A stretch of DNA of 64,000 bases from Sphingomonas sp. PsM26 (lineage in GTDB: Bacteria; Pseudomonadota; Alphaproteobacteria; Sphingomonadales; Sphingomonadaceae). The translations under genes were made by a program, and so were the position numbers. Below the pieces are notes generated by a model. That model did no database searches. It had not been told where the DNA came from and saw only the letters and a list, made by a program, of their open reading frames with translations. How positions within the stretch are numbered: the stretch's first letter is position 1; the number at the start of each line of letters is the position of its first letter. The stretch is taken from contig JARUXA010000021.1 in the NCBI GenBank assembly GCA_030433805.1, positions 20,938 through 84,937 of the forward strand, written 5' to 3'. Of this stretch, positions 26,720 through 34,366 are shown in pieces.

Positions 26720-27690
26720 TGCGATGCTCCCGGAAGCGTGGCGGGATCGATTACGCCCGTGCCCGGATAGTCCGGCGCATAGCCGTGCTGGATCGCCCAC
26801 AAATACCAATTGTCGACCACGGTGCCGGTCAGCAGGATCCCGATCCCGCCGGTCAGCGTCGTCAGCACCGCGAACCACCAGGCCCAGCGATGAATCGATT
26901 CATAGGTCGCGTTGAACCCCATGGTCCAGCGCCAGAACAAGGCCGCGCGTTCGGCCGCGGTGCCGCGATCGGTGATATGCTCGATCTCGCGTTCCCCGCC
27001 ATAGCGACCGACCGCGAGGATCGTCGCGCCGTGCATCGCGAACAGCAGCGTCGACCCGTACAGGAACACGATCGAAAGGCAGTGGAACGGGTTGTAGAAG
27101 AGATTGCCGTAGCGGATCGAAAAAGCTGCGGTCCAGTCGAGGTGCGGGAAGATGCCGAACGGCACCGCTTCCGCCCAGCTGCCCATCAGCATCGGGCGCA
27201 GGAAGCCGAGCACGACCATCAGCCAGATTGCGCTGGCGAACGCCCAGGGGACATGCGTCCCCATCCCCAGCGCCTTTGCGCGGCGGAAGGTGCGCAACCA
27301 CCATAGCAGCACCGAGGTCGTCATGCTGAACCCGGCGAGCTGCCACCAGCCGCCCTTGGCGAGCGGCACGAACAGCTGGAAGCCATATTCCGGCCCCGGC
27401 GGCTCCAGCGCGAGCCACGGCAGTTGCCGCGCGAACTGAATCGGATCCCAGCCGACCGACGCCCACATGTTGAGCCCGACGATCTCGAACGCGAGAAAGC
27501 CGAACATCAGCGACAGGATGCCGAGCCCGCCTAGATAGATCGGGCCGATCTGCGCATTGCCGATCTTGCCGATCCAGTAGGAGAAACCGGGCTCGCCCAG
27601 TCGCGGGAAATCATAGGCGCCGAGCGCCGGCCCCATTTCGGGGGCCCCGCGCAATTGCACCTGGGTGAAGATGTTCTGATAGCGTGCCAT
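26716..27690 (-). CDS. pufM: Photosynthetic reaction centre M subunit
   Basis: Core membrane subunit that, with L, binds bacteriochlorophylls, bacteriopheophytins, quinones and the non-heme iron. The 324-aa protein has the N-terminal YQNIFTQVQLRGAPEMG, five membrane helices, the chlorophyll/iron His motifs NPFHCLSIVFLYGSTLLFAM and FNATYESIHRWAWWFAVL. It lies 12 nt after pufL and overlaps pufC by 4 nt. Confidence 0.98.
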   Translation of the reverse strand: MARYQNIFTQVQLRGAPEMGPALGAYDFPRLGEPGFSYWIGKIGNAQIGPIYLGGLGILSLMFGFLAFEIVGLNMWASVGWDPIQFARQLPWLALEPPGPEYGFQLFVPLAKGGWWQLAGFSMTTSVLLWWLRTFRRAKALGMGTHVPWAFASAIWLMVVLGFLRPMLMGSWAEAVPFGIFPHLDWTAAFSIRYGNLFYNPFHCLSIVFLYGSTLLFAMHGATILAVGRYGGEREIEHITDRGTAAERAALFWRWTMGFNATYESIHRWAWWFAVLTTLTGGIGILLTGTVVDNWYLWAIQHGYAPDYPGTGVIDPATLPGASQ

Positions 27691-27702
27691 CGTCTTTCCC
27701 CC

Positions 27703-28542
27703 TCACGACCAGATCGGCAGGTTGAGCCACCACGTCCACCATTCGGGCCAGCCGCGAGTCCACAGCGGCCCTGAGATGATGATGCAGATCGCGCTCCAGA
27801 ACCCGGCGCTCAGCGCGAGGAACAGCCCGAGCCGGTGGATGCCGAGCGTCCCGATCGAATAGCCGATCGTGTCGCGGAAGAAGGCGTCCTCATATTCGGG
27901 CGACTTGACCTCGCCCTGCGTCCCGTCGGGGTTCTTCGCGGGATTGACCGCGGACAACACCAGCCCGCCATGCAGCGCGAGCGCGAGCGTGGTGGTGAAG
28001 AAGAAGCTCACCGCGAGCATGTGCGCGGGATTGTAGTGGAAATGGAGATATTGGTAGCCGGTATTCGACACCCAATCGAGGTGGCTGAAAATGCCGTACG
28101 GGAAGCCGAAGCCCCACGCCCCCAGCAGCCACGGACGGATCACCACCAGCGAGACATAGGCAAAGATCGCGACCCCGAACGCGATCGGCACATGATAACT
28201 GATCCCGAGCTTGCGGCAGATCTCGACCTCGCGCAGCGCCCAGGACACGAACGCCCCGACCGCGCAGATCGTAATGACCTGCCAGAATCCGCCTTCGCGC
28301 AGCGGCGCGAGCGACAGACCGTAGGACAGGTCGGGCGGCGCGATGCTGATCAGCCAGATGTTCCACGTCGGTCCGAGCGACGCGGCATAAACGATCAGTC
28401 CCGTACCGAGCAGCGAGAAGATCGCTGTCGTCACCCCGAAGAAGCCGACATAAAAGGGGCCGACCCAGAAATCGAAAAGATCCCCGCCGAGCAGCGTACC
28501 GCCGCGGACGCGATATTTCCGTTCGAAACTCAGCAACGCCAT
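27703..28542 (-). CDS. pufL: Photosynthetic reaction centre L subunit
   Basis: Partner of PufM in the reaction centre. The 279-aa protein begins MALLSFERKYRVRGGTL and has FSHLDWVSNTGYQYLHFHYN and GTLGIHRLGLFLALSAGFWS, carrying the conserved His ligands. Start at ATG 28542, which matches the family N-terminus and has a GAGGGAG ribosome site; the frame is open upstream to 28611 but that part does not resemble PufL. Confidence 0.98.
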   Translation of the reverse strand: MALLSFERKYRVRGGTLLGGDLFDFWVGPFYVGFFGVTTAIFSLLGTGLIVYAASLGPTWNIWLISIAPPDLSYGLSLAPLREGGFWQVITICAVGAFVSWALREVEICRKLGISYHVPIAFGVAIFAYVSLVVIRPWLLGAWGFGFPYGIFSHLDWVSNTGYQYLHFHYNPAHMLAVSFFFTTTLALALHGGLVLSAVNPAKNPDGTQGEVKSPEYEDAFFRDTIGYSIGTLGIHRLGLFLALSAGFWSAICIIISGPLWTRGWPEWWTWWLNLPIWS

Positions 28543-28606
28543 GACGACTCCCTCCTTCCCCCCGCAGGCCGCATGCGGCTTGGGCGCGGGGTCACGGTCC
28601 ATCGGG

Positions 28607-28649
28607 TTCAAGATGACGGGAACCGTTGTCCTGCCCCCGTCATCCTGAA
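28607..28649 (-). promoter_or_regulatory. pufA-pufL intercistronic stem-loop
   Basis: Fourteen-bp arms (28607-28620 and 28636-28649, one mismatch; TTCAAGATGACGGG against CCCGTCATCCTGAA) with a 15-nt loop between pufA and pufL. In Rhodobacter a hairpin here protects the pufBA segment from decay and sets the LH1 to reaction centre ratio; the same role is inferred. A second small palindrome, GCCGCATGCGGC, lies at 28568-28579. Confidence 0.75.
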
Positions 28650-28659
28650 ACGGTACGCT

Positions 28660-28842
28660 TCACTGCGCGGGCGGCGCCGCCGGTGCGCTTGCCGCCGCGG
28701 GTGCGTGGCGCGGCCCGTCGAGCCAGTTGAACTTGTCGGTGCTGAGCAAGATGAAATGAATCAGCAGCGCCAGCACGAACAGGAACGAAAACAACGCGAC
28801 GAGCGTCCGTCGCGGATCGAAAATCAGCCAAATTCTCCACAT
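28660..28842 (-). CDS. pufA: Light-harvesting 1 alpha polypeptide
   Basis: A 60-aa single-span antenna protein binding bacteriochlorophyll and carotenoid around the reaction centre. MWRIWLIFDPRRTLVALFSF is the typical alpha N-terminus; the ligand His lies in LLIHFILLSTDKFNW. The Ala/Pro-rich C-terminal tail is common in sphingomonads. 31 nt after pufB. Confidence 0.96.
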   Translation of the reverse strand: MWRIWLIFDPRRTLVALFSFLFVLALLIHFILLSTDKFNWLDGPRHAPAAASAPAAPPAQ

Positions 28843-28873
28843 GGCGTGGGCTCCTCTTGATGATGTCGGGCAA

Positions 28874-29035
28874 TCAGTCGATCCAGGGTTTCCACGTCCA
28901 CATCAGGAAGTGCGCAACCACCGCGATCGCCGTGAACAGCGCGAAGCTGGTCAGGAAGATCTTGTGGAATTCCTTGGCTTCTTCGGGCGTCAGATAGGTT
29001 CCTGGTCCGAACCGCTCGTCTCGTTTGTCGCTCAT
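28874..29035 (-). CDS. pufB: Light-harvesting 1 beta polypeptide
   Basis: A 53-aa single-span antenna protein with the beta pattern LTPEEAKEFHKIFLTSF and the ligand His in VVAHFLMWTWKPW. Start at ATG 29035 with AAGGAGACGGAG upstream. First gene of the puf operon; no pufQ lies in the 124 bp between bchZ and pufB. Confidence 0.96.
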   Translation of the reverse strand: MSDKRDERFGPGTYLTPEEAKEFHKIFLTSFALFTAIAVVAHFLMWTWKPWID

Positions 29036-29159
29036 TGCTCCGTCTCCTTGGTGACGATCGACAGGAGCGTCGCAGGCGCTCCCCGGCTGCATCCGCGCGG
29101 CATGGTGCCGTGGGGATCGAGTGTCCGCGTCGACGCGGAATGGCTGGTTGAGGTGCGCG

Positions 29160-30605
29160 TCATCCGCCGCGGCTTTCGCTGATCGCGTTCGCGAGCCGAC
29201 GCGCGCTGACCGAGGCTTCGCCTGCACGGCGTGCGCCGCGTTCGGCGGCGTCGCGGATCCGCTTGGCGGCGGAAATCCGTACCAGTACCGGCTCGCGTTC
29301 GATCACCGCGTCGAGCGCGGTCTTGGCGTCATCGTCCCACGCGACGTCACGATCGACCCGTGCGGGGGTTGCCTCGACCTGGTCGAGCTGTCCTGCCAGC
29401 GGGAGGATGTGGAAAAGCGCGTCGAACAGCGCGTTGCACACTTCCTGGATTAGATAGGTCGCGCCGGCATAGCCCATGAATGGCGTGCCGGTATGCCGCC
29501 GGATCACCGCGCCGGGGAAGCTCGCGGGGATATAGACGCCGCGTGCGCCGGTCTCGGCCATGTACATGCGTTCGTTGAAGCTGCCGAACACCATCAGCGG
29601 CGGATTGCTGCGGATCGCGTCGATCACCGCCTGGTTGTCGGGCTTGATTCCGGCCGATCGCGCGAAGGCGAAGTGGCAGGGGAGCCCCATGTCGGTTTCG
29701 AGGAAGTTGCGGATGCCACGCGCGTAGGTTTCGGTCGCGACGATGCCGAAGCTCGCGGTGCCGAAGAAATCCTGGGTGACCGAGCGCCACAGATCCCACA
29801 GCGGTTTGATCGTCGTGTGCTTCTCGCGTTCGATGAAGGGTTCCGGGTCAAGACCGAGCAGGTCGCCGAGCGTGCGGAGGAACAGCGTGGTGCTTTCCAG
29901 GCCGATCGGTGCCTGGAGATACGGGCGCTCGAGCATCTCGCACAGCCCGCGCCCGAATTCGCGGTACAGGCAGACATTGGCCTGCGCGTCGGCGAGCTTG
30001 CGGACATCGGCGAGGTGGCTGCCGAGCGGGAAGACCATCCCGACCTCGGCACCGATCCCCTCGATCAGGCGGCGGATCTCTGCAAGATCGGAGGGCATGT
30101 TGAAGCTGCCGTACATCGGCCCGATGATGTTGACGCGGGGCCGTTCGCCGGGCTTGAGCGGACGCGGTGCGGGCACTTTCTTCGGCCCGAACTGAGTCCA
30201 CAGCCAGGTCAGCGCACGGTCGCCCGACTGCCACTGGTCCTCGTCGATCGTGCGCGGCAGGAACCGCTGGATGTTGGTACCCTCGGGCGTGACGCCGCCG
30301 CCGATCATCTCGGCGATCGAGCCGGTCACCACGACCGCGGGCAAATCCGGATCGAGCGTCGCCCAAGCGCGCTTCATCGCGCCCTCGGTCCCGTCGCGGC
30401 CGAGCTCCTGCTCGCCCAATCCGGTGACGACGATCGGCAATTCATGCGGCGGGAGCGCGTCGGTATAGTGCAGCACCGAGGTGACGGGGAGGTTCTCGCA
30501 GCCGACCGGGCCGTCGATGATGACCTGCAGCCCCTTGATCGCGGTGAAGGCGTAGACCGCGCCCCAATAACCGCCGGCGCGGTCGTGATCGAGGATGAGG
30601 GTCAT
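29160..30605 (-). CDS. bchZ: Chlorophyllide a reductase subunit Z
   Basis: With BchY forms the NifDK-like catalytic component that reduces ring B of chlorophyllide a. The 481-aa protein begins MTLILDHDRAGGYWGAVYAF and has IDGPVGCENLPVTSVLHYTD and VTGSIAEMIGGGVTPEGTNI. Start at ATG 30605; the frame is open upstream only through a repeat. C-terminal segment DAAERGARRAGEASVSARRL is typical. Confidence 0.97.
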   Translation of the reverse strand: MTLILDHDRAGGYWGAVYAFTAIKGLQVIIDGPVGCENLPVTSVLHYTDALPPHELPIVVTGLGEQELGRDGTEGAMKRAWATLDPDLPAVVVTGSIAEMIGGGVTPEGTNIQRFLPRTIDEDQWQSGDRALTWLWTQFGPKKVPAPRPLKPGERPRVNIIGPMYGSFNMPSDLAEIRRLIEGIGAEVGMVFPLGSHLADVRKLADAQANVCLYREFGRGLCEMLERPYLQAPIGLESTTLFLRTLGDLLGLDPEPFIEREKHTTIKPLWDLWRSVTQDFFGTASFGIVATETYARGIRNFLETDMGLPCHFAFARSAGIKPDNQAVIDAIRSNPPLMVFGSFNERMYMAETGARGVYIPASFPGAVIRRHTGTPFMGYAGATYLIQEVCNALFDALFHILPLAGQLDQVEATPARVDRDVAWDDDAKTALDAVIEREPVLVRISAAKRIRDAAERGARRAGEASVSARRLANAISESRGG

Positions 30606-30640
30606 CGGATTGCCCCCGTTGCGTGCGCTGCAAAGCGGGC

Positions 30641-30750
30641 TGGCCTCACGCAAAGGCGCAAAGACGCAAAGCAGGATATCTTCCAGGAAAGCACGGCGTC
30701 GACCTTCGGTGTCCGCACGCTTTGCGCCTTTGCGCCTTTGCGTGAGGCCA
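30641..30750. repeat. Long inverted repeat between bchY and bchZ
   Basis: 32-bp arms (30641-30672 and 30719-30750, nearly complementary) built on CACGCAAAGGCGCAAAG, with a 46-nt loop. It fills most of the bchY-bchZ gap. It is a different sequence family from the 102- and 108-bp elements. Confidence 0.9.
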
Positions 30751-30789
30751 ACTTGACGCAAGCGCTGCTACGCGGGGTTGGTAAACCGC

Positions 30790-32382
30790 TCATGACCCGA
30801 CGCTTTCTTCGGCCTTGGCCGCAGCGATGCGTTTGGCGGCGTATTTCGCCTTGAACTCGGGCCGGTCGACCGGCGTGTCTTCCCACACGCCAGCGGTCGC
30901 GCCGACACCGACACCTTCGAAGAACGCGGTCATCTTGTCGAAGCGCGCCTGGTTGGCGAGCGCCGCTTTGACCACCAGTGCGAGGCTCCCCGCCCCTGCC
31001 GGTCCCATCAGCGGACGTGCCGAGATGAGGTTGGTGAAATAGAGCGCCGGGATCGATTTCTGCTTGGCGTGCTGCACCACGGGCGTGGTGCCGATCGCGA
31101 GATCGGGGCCGAACGCCTCGACTGCGGCAAGATCCTGTTCGAGGCTCGCGCGATATTGGACCTGAACGCCGCGGCTCACCAGCCAATCGCGGTCGGGTTC
31201 GGACCAGGGCGTGCGTGGGCAGGCGGTGCCGACATAGGGCACATCCGCGCCGCTTTCGATCAGCAGCCGCGCGACGAGCAGTTCGGAGCCTTCATAGCCC
31301 GACACGGTGATCCGCCCGGCGATCGGCCGTGCCGCGAGCGCGCCCCGGATCGCGGGAAGGAAACGGTTCTTCGCTGCATCGACCTTGTCCTGCGCGACCC
31401 CGCAGGCCGCGCCGATCGCGTCGAGCCACGCCGCGGTGCCGTCCGCCCCGACCGGGGCCGACCCGACCACCGTGCGGCCCGCCGCCTCGAATTCGCGGAC
31501 GCTCGCGGTGTAGAAGGGGTGGATCGCGGCTACGCACGCGCAATCGAGCGCCGCGTACAGCTCGCGCCATTCGCGTGTCGGTACGACCGGGCCTGCCGCA
31601 AGGCCCAGCGGTTCGAGCAATAGCCCGATTCCTGGCGGGTCAGCCGGGAACATCTCGCCAAGGAGAGTCACGCTCGGCCGGTCCGGTCGTTGCTTGGGCG
31701 CGGCGACGGGGCCTAGCTCGGCCTCCTTGCGCGCATAAGAGAGCATCGCGCCCGCGAGGACGTCCTTCGCCTCGGCATGCGTGGGCACGCCGAAACCGGG
31801 TACGTCGATCCCGATGATCCGCACCCCGTTGATCTGGTCGGGGAGCAATTGCAGCGGCACGCCGCTGGCGGTCGGGACGCAGAGGTTGGTGACGATGATC
31901 GTGTCGTACAGCGCGGGGTCGGCGAGCTGGTGGACCGCGTCGCGAATGTCCTCGAACAATTTACCCGTCACCAGCGTCTCGGACGAGAAGGGGACGTAGC
32001 CGGCGCTGCGTTTGGCGCCGTAGAAATGCGAGGTGAAGGTGAGGCCGTAGACGCAGCAGGCCGAGCCCGAGAGGACGGTGGCGGTGCGGCGCATGCGCAG
32101 GCCGACGCGGAGCGAGCCGAAGGCTGGGCACATGGATTGGGGTTGGTCGTGCGGGCCCTTGGGGTAATCGGCGTCGTAGCGGGCTAGGATGTCGGATTTT
32201 CCGGCTAGTTCTGCGGACTCTCGAAGCGTGGTGCCGTTTGCACACGTAAGCCCCTCCCCTTCAGGGGAGGGGTTGGGGTGGGGCAGTCCAGCAGACATGC
32301 CGCCGGAAGCAGGCACGGCCCCACCCCCAACCCCTCCCCTGAAGGGGAGGGGCTTGAGAAGATCTTGCCCCTCAGACGGCAT
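30790..32382 (-). CDS. bchY: Chlorophyllide a reductase subunit Y, N-terminus encoded by a repeat
   Basis: Partner of BchZ; the 530-aa protein has the highly conserved QPQSMCPAFGSLRVGLRMRR, SGSACCVYGLTFTSHFYGAK and VTNLCVPTASGVPL segments with the cluster cysteines. ATG 32382 has a good ribosome site (GAGGTGG, 6 nt upstream) lying in the last codons of bchX. Residues 10-45 are exactly one 108-bp palindromic element read in frame; family-like sequence resumes with TTLRESAELAGKSDILARYD. No alternative start exists between the element and that segment. Confidence 0.93.
   Translation of the reverse strand: MPSEGQDLLKPLPFRGGVGGGAVPASGGMSAGLPHPNPSPEGEGLTCANGTTLRESAELAGKSDILARYDADYPKGPHDQPQSMCPAFGSLRVGLRMRRTATVLSGSACCVYGLTFTSHFYGAKRSAGYVPFSSETLVTGKLFEDIRDAVHQLADPALYDTIIVTNLCVPTASGVPLQLLPDQINGVRIIGIDVPGFGVPTHAEAKDVLAGAMLSYARKEAELGPVAAPKQRPDRPSVTLLGEMFPADPPGIGLLLEPLGLAAGPVVPTREWRELYAALDCACVAAIHPFYTASVREFEAAGRTVVGSAPVGADGTAAWLDAIGAACGVAQDKVDAAKNRFLPAIRGALAARPIAGRITVSGYEGSELLVARLLIESGADVPYVGTACPRTPWSEPDRDWLVSRGVQVQYRASLEQDLAAVEAFGPDLAIGTTPVVQHAKQKSIPALYFTNLISARPLMGPAGAGSLALVVKAALANQARFDKMTAFFEGVGVGATAGVWEDTPVDRPEFKAKYAAKRIAAAKAEESVGS
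32248..32355 (-). repeat. 108-bp palindromic element (family B) inside the 5' end of bchY
   Basis: Arms of about 36 bp, each itself containing a CCCCTCCCC-TT-CAGGGGAGGGG-type hairpin plus TTGGGGTGGGG, flank a short centre. It is 36 codons long and encodes BchY residues 10-45 without a stop. Its centre is the reverse complement of those at 60873-60980 and 63194-63301 (shared TGCTGGACTGCCCCACCCC). Confidence 0.93.
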
Positions 32383-33355
32383 CGTAAACCACCTCGAGCG
32401 TCGGCTTCGCCACATAAGCAACGCCGCGCATGTCCGCCTGGCTCGCGGGTTTCAGCGCGTAATCCGCGCCCGTCACATCCGCCGAGAACAGCCCGAGCAA
32501 CCCGTCCTGGTCGAGCGGTGACGGCCGCAGCGGCGGGGCTTCTGCCACGTTGACCGCGAGTTCCTCGAACAGGCTCGCCCATTGCCCGCCGGGTTTGCCG
32601 ATGATCTGGTAATTCGCACTTTTCTTGCGAATGTCCTCGTTGGCGGGGATCGCGGTCAGCACCGGGATGCCGACCGCGGCGGCGAACGCCTGCGCCTCGC
32701 CGGTGCCGTCGTCCTTGTTGAGGATCATCCCCGCGACGCCGACATTGCCGCCCATCTTGCGGAAATATTCGACCGCCTTGCAGACGTTATTGGCGACATA
32801 GAGCGATTGCAGGTCGTTCGACGCGACCACGATTACCTTCTGGCACATGTCCCGCGCGATCGGCAGGCCGAAGCCGCCGCAGACCACGTCGCCCAGAAAA
32901 TCGAGCAAGACATAGTCGAAGCCCCATTCGTGGAACCCGAGTTTCTCGAGCGTCTCGAACCCGTGGATGATTCCGCGTCCGCCGCACCCGCGCCCGACCT
33001 CGGGCCCGCCCAACTCCATCGCGAATACGCCGTCGCGCTGGAAGCAGACGTCCTCGATCCCGATCTCCTCGCCCGCGAGCTTCTTGCGCGAGCTGGTCTC
33101 GATGATCGTCGGGGTCGATTTGCCGCCGAACAGCAGCGACGTCGTGTCGCTCTTGGGGTCGCAACCGATCAGCAGCACGCGTTTGCCCTGTTGCGCCATC
33201 ATGTAGCTGAGGTTCGCCAGCGCGAACGACTTGCCGCTGCCGCCCTTGCCGTAGATCGCGATGATCTGCGTTTCCTTGGTGATGGGCCCGGTTGGAACGG
33301 GGTCCGGCTCCTGCTCGGCTTCATGCCGCAGTGGTCCGGGATCGAGCATCGTCAT
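32372..33355 (-). CDS. bchX: Chlorophyllide a reductase iron protein
   Basis: NifH-like ATPase feeding electrons to BchYZ. The 327-aa protein has P-loop YGKGGSGKSFALANLSYMM, GPEVGRGCGGRGII and switch II LLDFLGDVVCGGFGLP. GKGGSGKS rather than GKGGIGKS separates BchX from BchL. ATGA overlap with bchC; its 3' end overlaps the bchY start by 11 nt. Confidence 0.97.
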   Translation of the reverse strand: MTMLDPGPLRHEAEQEPDPVPTGPITKETQIIAIYGKGGSGKSFALANLSYMMAQQGKRVLLIGCDPKSDTTSLLFGGKSTPTIIETSSRKKLAGEEIGIEDVCFQRDGVFAMELGGPEVGRGCGGRGIIHGFETLEKLGFHEWGFDYVLLDFLGDVVCGGFGLPIARDMCQKVIVVASNDLQSLYVANNVCKAVEYFRKMGGNVGVAGMILNKDDGTGEAQAFAAAVGIPVLTAIPANEDIRKKSANYQIIGKPGGQWASLFEELAVNVAEAPPLRPSPLDQDGLLGLFSADVTGADYALKPASQADMRGVAYVAKPTLEVVYDAV

Positions 33356-34278
33356 GCAGCCCTCCAGTCGAGCACCATCTTGAGACACGCCGGATCGCCG
33401 AATGCGGCGGGATAGGCATCCGCCGCCTCCGTCGCCGGGCGCATGTGGCTGATCAGCCCGCCAAGCCGGAGCGCACCCGATGCGACCAGTGCGGTCGTCG
33501 CGGCGACATCGGCGGGGGTGAATTCGGCAGAGATGCGGAGCCGCGCCTCACGCTGGAAGGCGGGCGGGAAGCCGAAGCTCAGCCGGTCGTAAAACCCCGC
33601 GAGCACGATCTCGCCGCGCTTGGCGAGCCGCGGGATTGCGGTGTCGAGAATGTCGGTAGCGCCGCTTGCGTCGCAAATGGTCGCGTAGTCCCGGCGATCG
33701 TCCTGCGCCGGATCGATGACGGGATAGCCATCCGCATCTCGACGATCCGAATTGGTTTCCCAGACCGTCGGCGCGGGCGCGCCAAGGGCGATCGCGATCC
33801 GCGCAATCAGCCGCCCGACGATGCCGTGCCCGATCACCAGATCGGGCGCATTTCCCCCTGCGACCGCATGATAGGCCGTGGCCGCGAGCGCGATCAGGAT
33901 CCCCTCCGCGCCAAGCGACTCGTCGATCGGCAGCGCGCGTGCCGAGGGCAGCACGACGCGCTGCGCCGTCCCCCCGAACAGCCCGCGCGCCTTCTGATAG
34001 CAATTGGCCCCGGGAACGAAGACCCATTCGCCGATCCGCCCGCGGACATCGGCCCCGGCGTCGACGATCCGCCCGACCGATTCATACCCCGGCACCAGCG
34101 GATAACCCATGCCCGGGAAAGCCGGCATTCGCCCCGACCACAGCAGCTTCTCGGTCCCTGAACTGATCCCGCTCCAGGCGATGTCGATCAGCACGTCGGC
34201 AGCGCCAATCGGGTTGAGCGCAAGCGGACGGAGGATCAGCCGTTCAGGTGCCTCCAATACCACTGCCAGCGTTTCCAC
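33352..34278 (-). CDS. bchC: 3-hydroxyethyl bacteriochlorophyllide dehydrogenase
   Basis: Oxidises the 3-hydroxyethyl group to acetyl, completing the bacteriochlorophyllide a macrocycle. The 308-aa medium-chain dehydrogenase-like protein has WSGISSGTEKLLWSGRMPAFPGMGYPLVPGYESVG in its N-terminal half (about 35-70) and a degenerate Rossmann region VIGHGIVGRLIARIA. Two exact TGT-N12-ACA sites lie upstream, so the bchCXYZ-puf unit is a likely PpsR target. Confidence 0.95.
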   Translation of the reverse strand: METLAVVLEAPERLILRPLALNPIGAADVLIDIAWSGISSGTEKLLWSGRMPAFPGMGYPLVPGYESVGRIVDAGADVRGRIGEWVFVPGANCYQKARGLFGGTAQRVVLPSARALPIDESLGAEGILIALAATAYHAVAGGNAPDLVIGHGIVGRLIARIAIALGAPAPTVWETNSDRRDADGYPVIDPAQDDRRDYATICDASGATDILDTAIPRLAKRGEIVLAGFYDRLSFGFPPAFQREARLRISAEFTPADVAATTALVASGALRLGGLISHMRPATEAADAYPAAFGDPACLKMVLDWRAA

Positions 34279-34321
34279 CGTGCTTCTCCCCGAGCAACGT
34301 TCAAGAGGACGTCGCTTCGAG

Positions 34322-34339
34322 TGTCAGTCTAATTGGACA
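34322..34339. promoter_or_regulatory. PpsR binding site upstream of bchC
   Basis: TGTCAGTCTAATTGGACA, exact match to TGT-N12-ACA, 44 bp before the bchC start. A second exact match lies 52 bp away at 34374-34391. Paired sites are usual for PpsR/CrtJ. Confidence 0.8.
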
Positions 34340-34366
34340 CTTATGATTGTCAATCTGTTTGATCGG

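Noticed and set aside
32248..32355. Rho-independent terminator between bchX and bchY
   Set aside because: The stem lies within the coding frame of bchY, downstream of its start, and no T tract follows.
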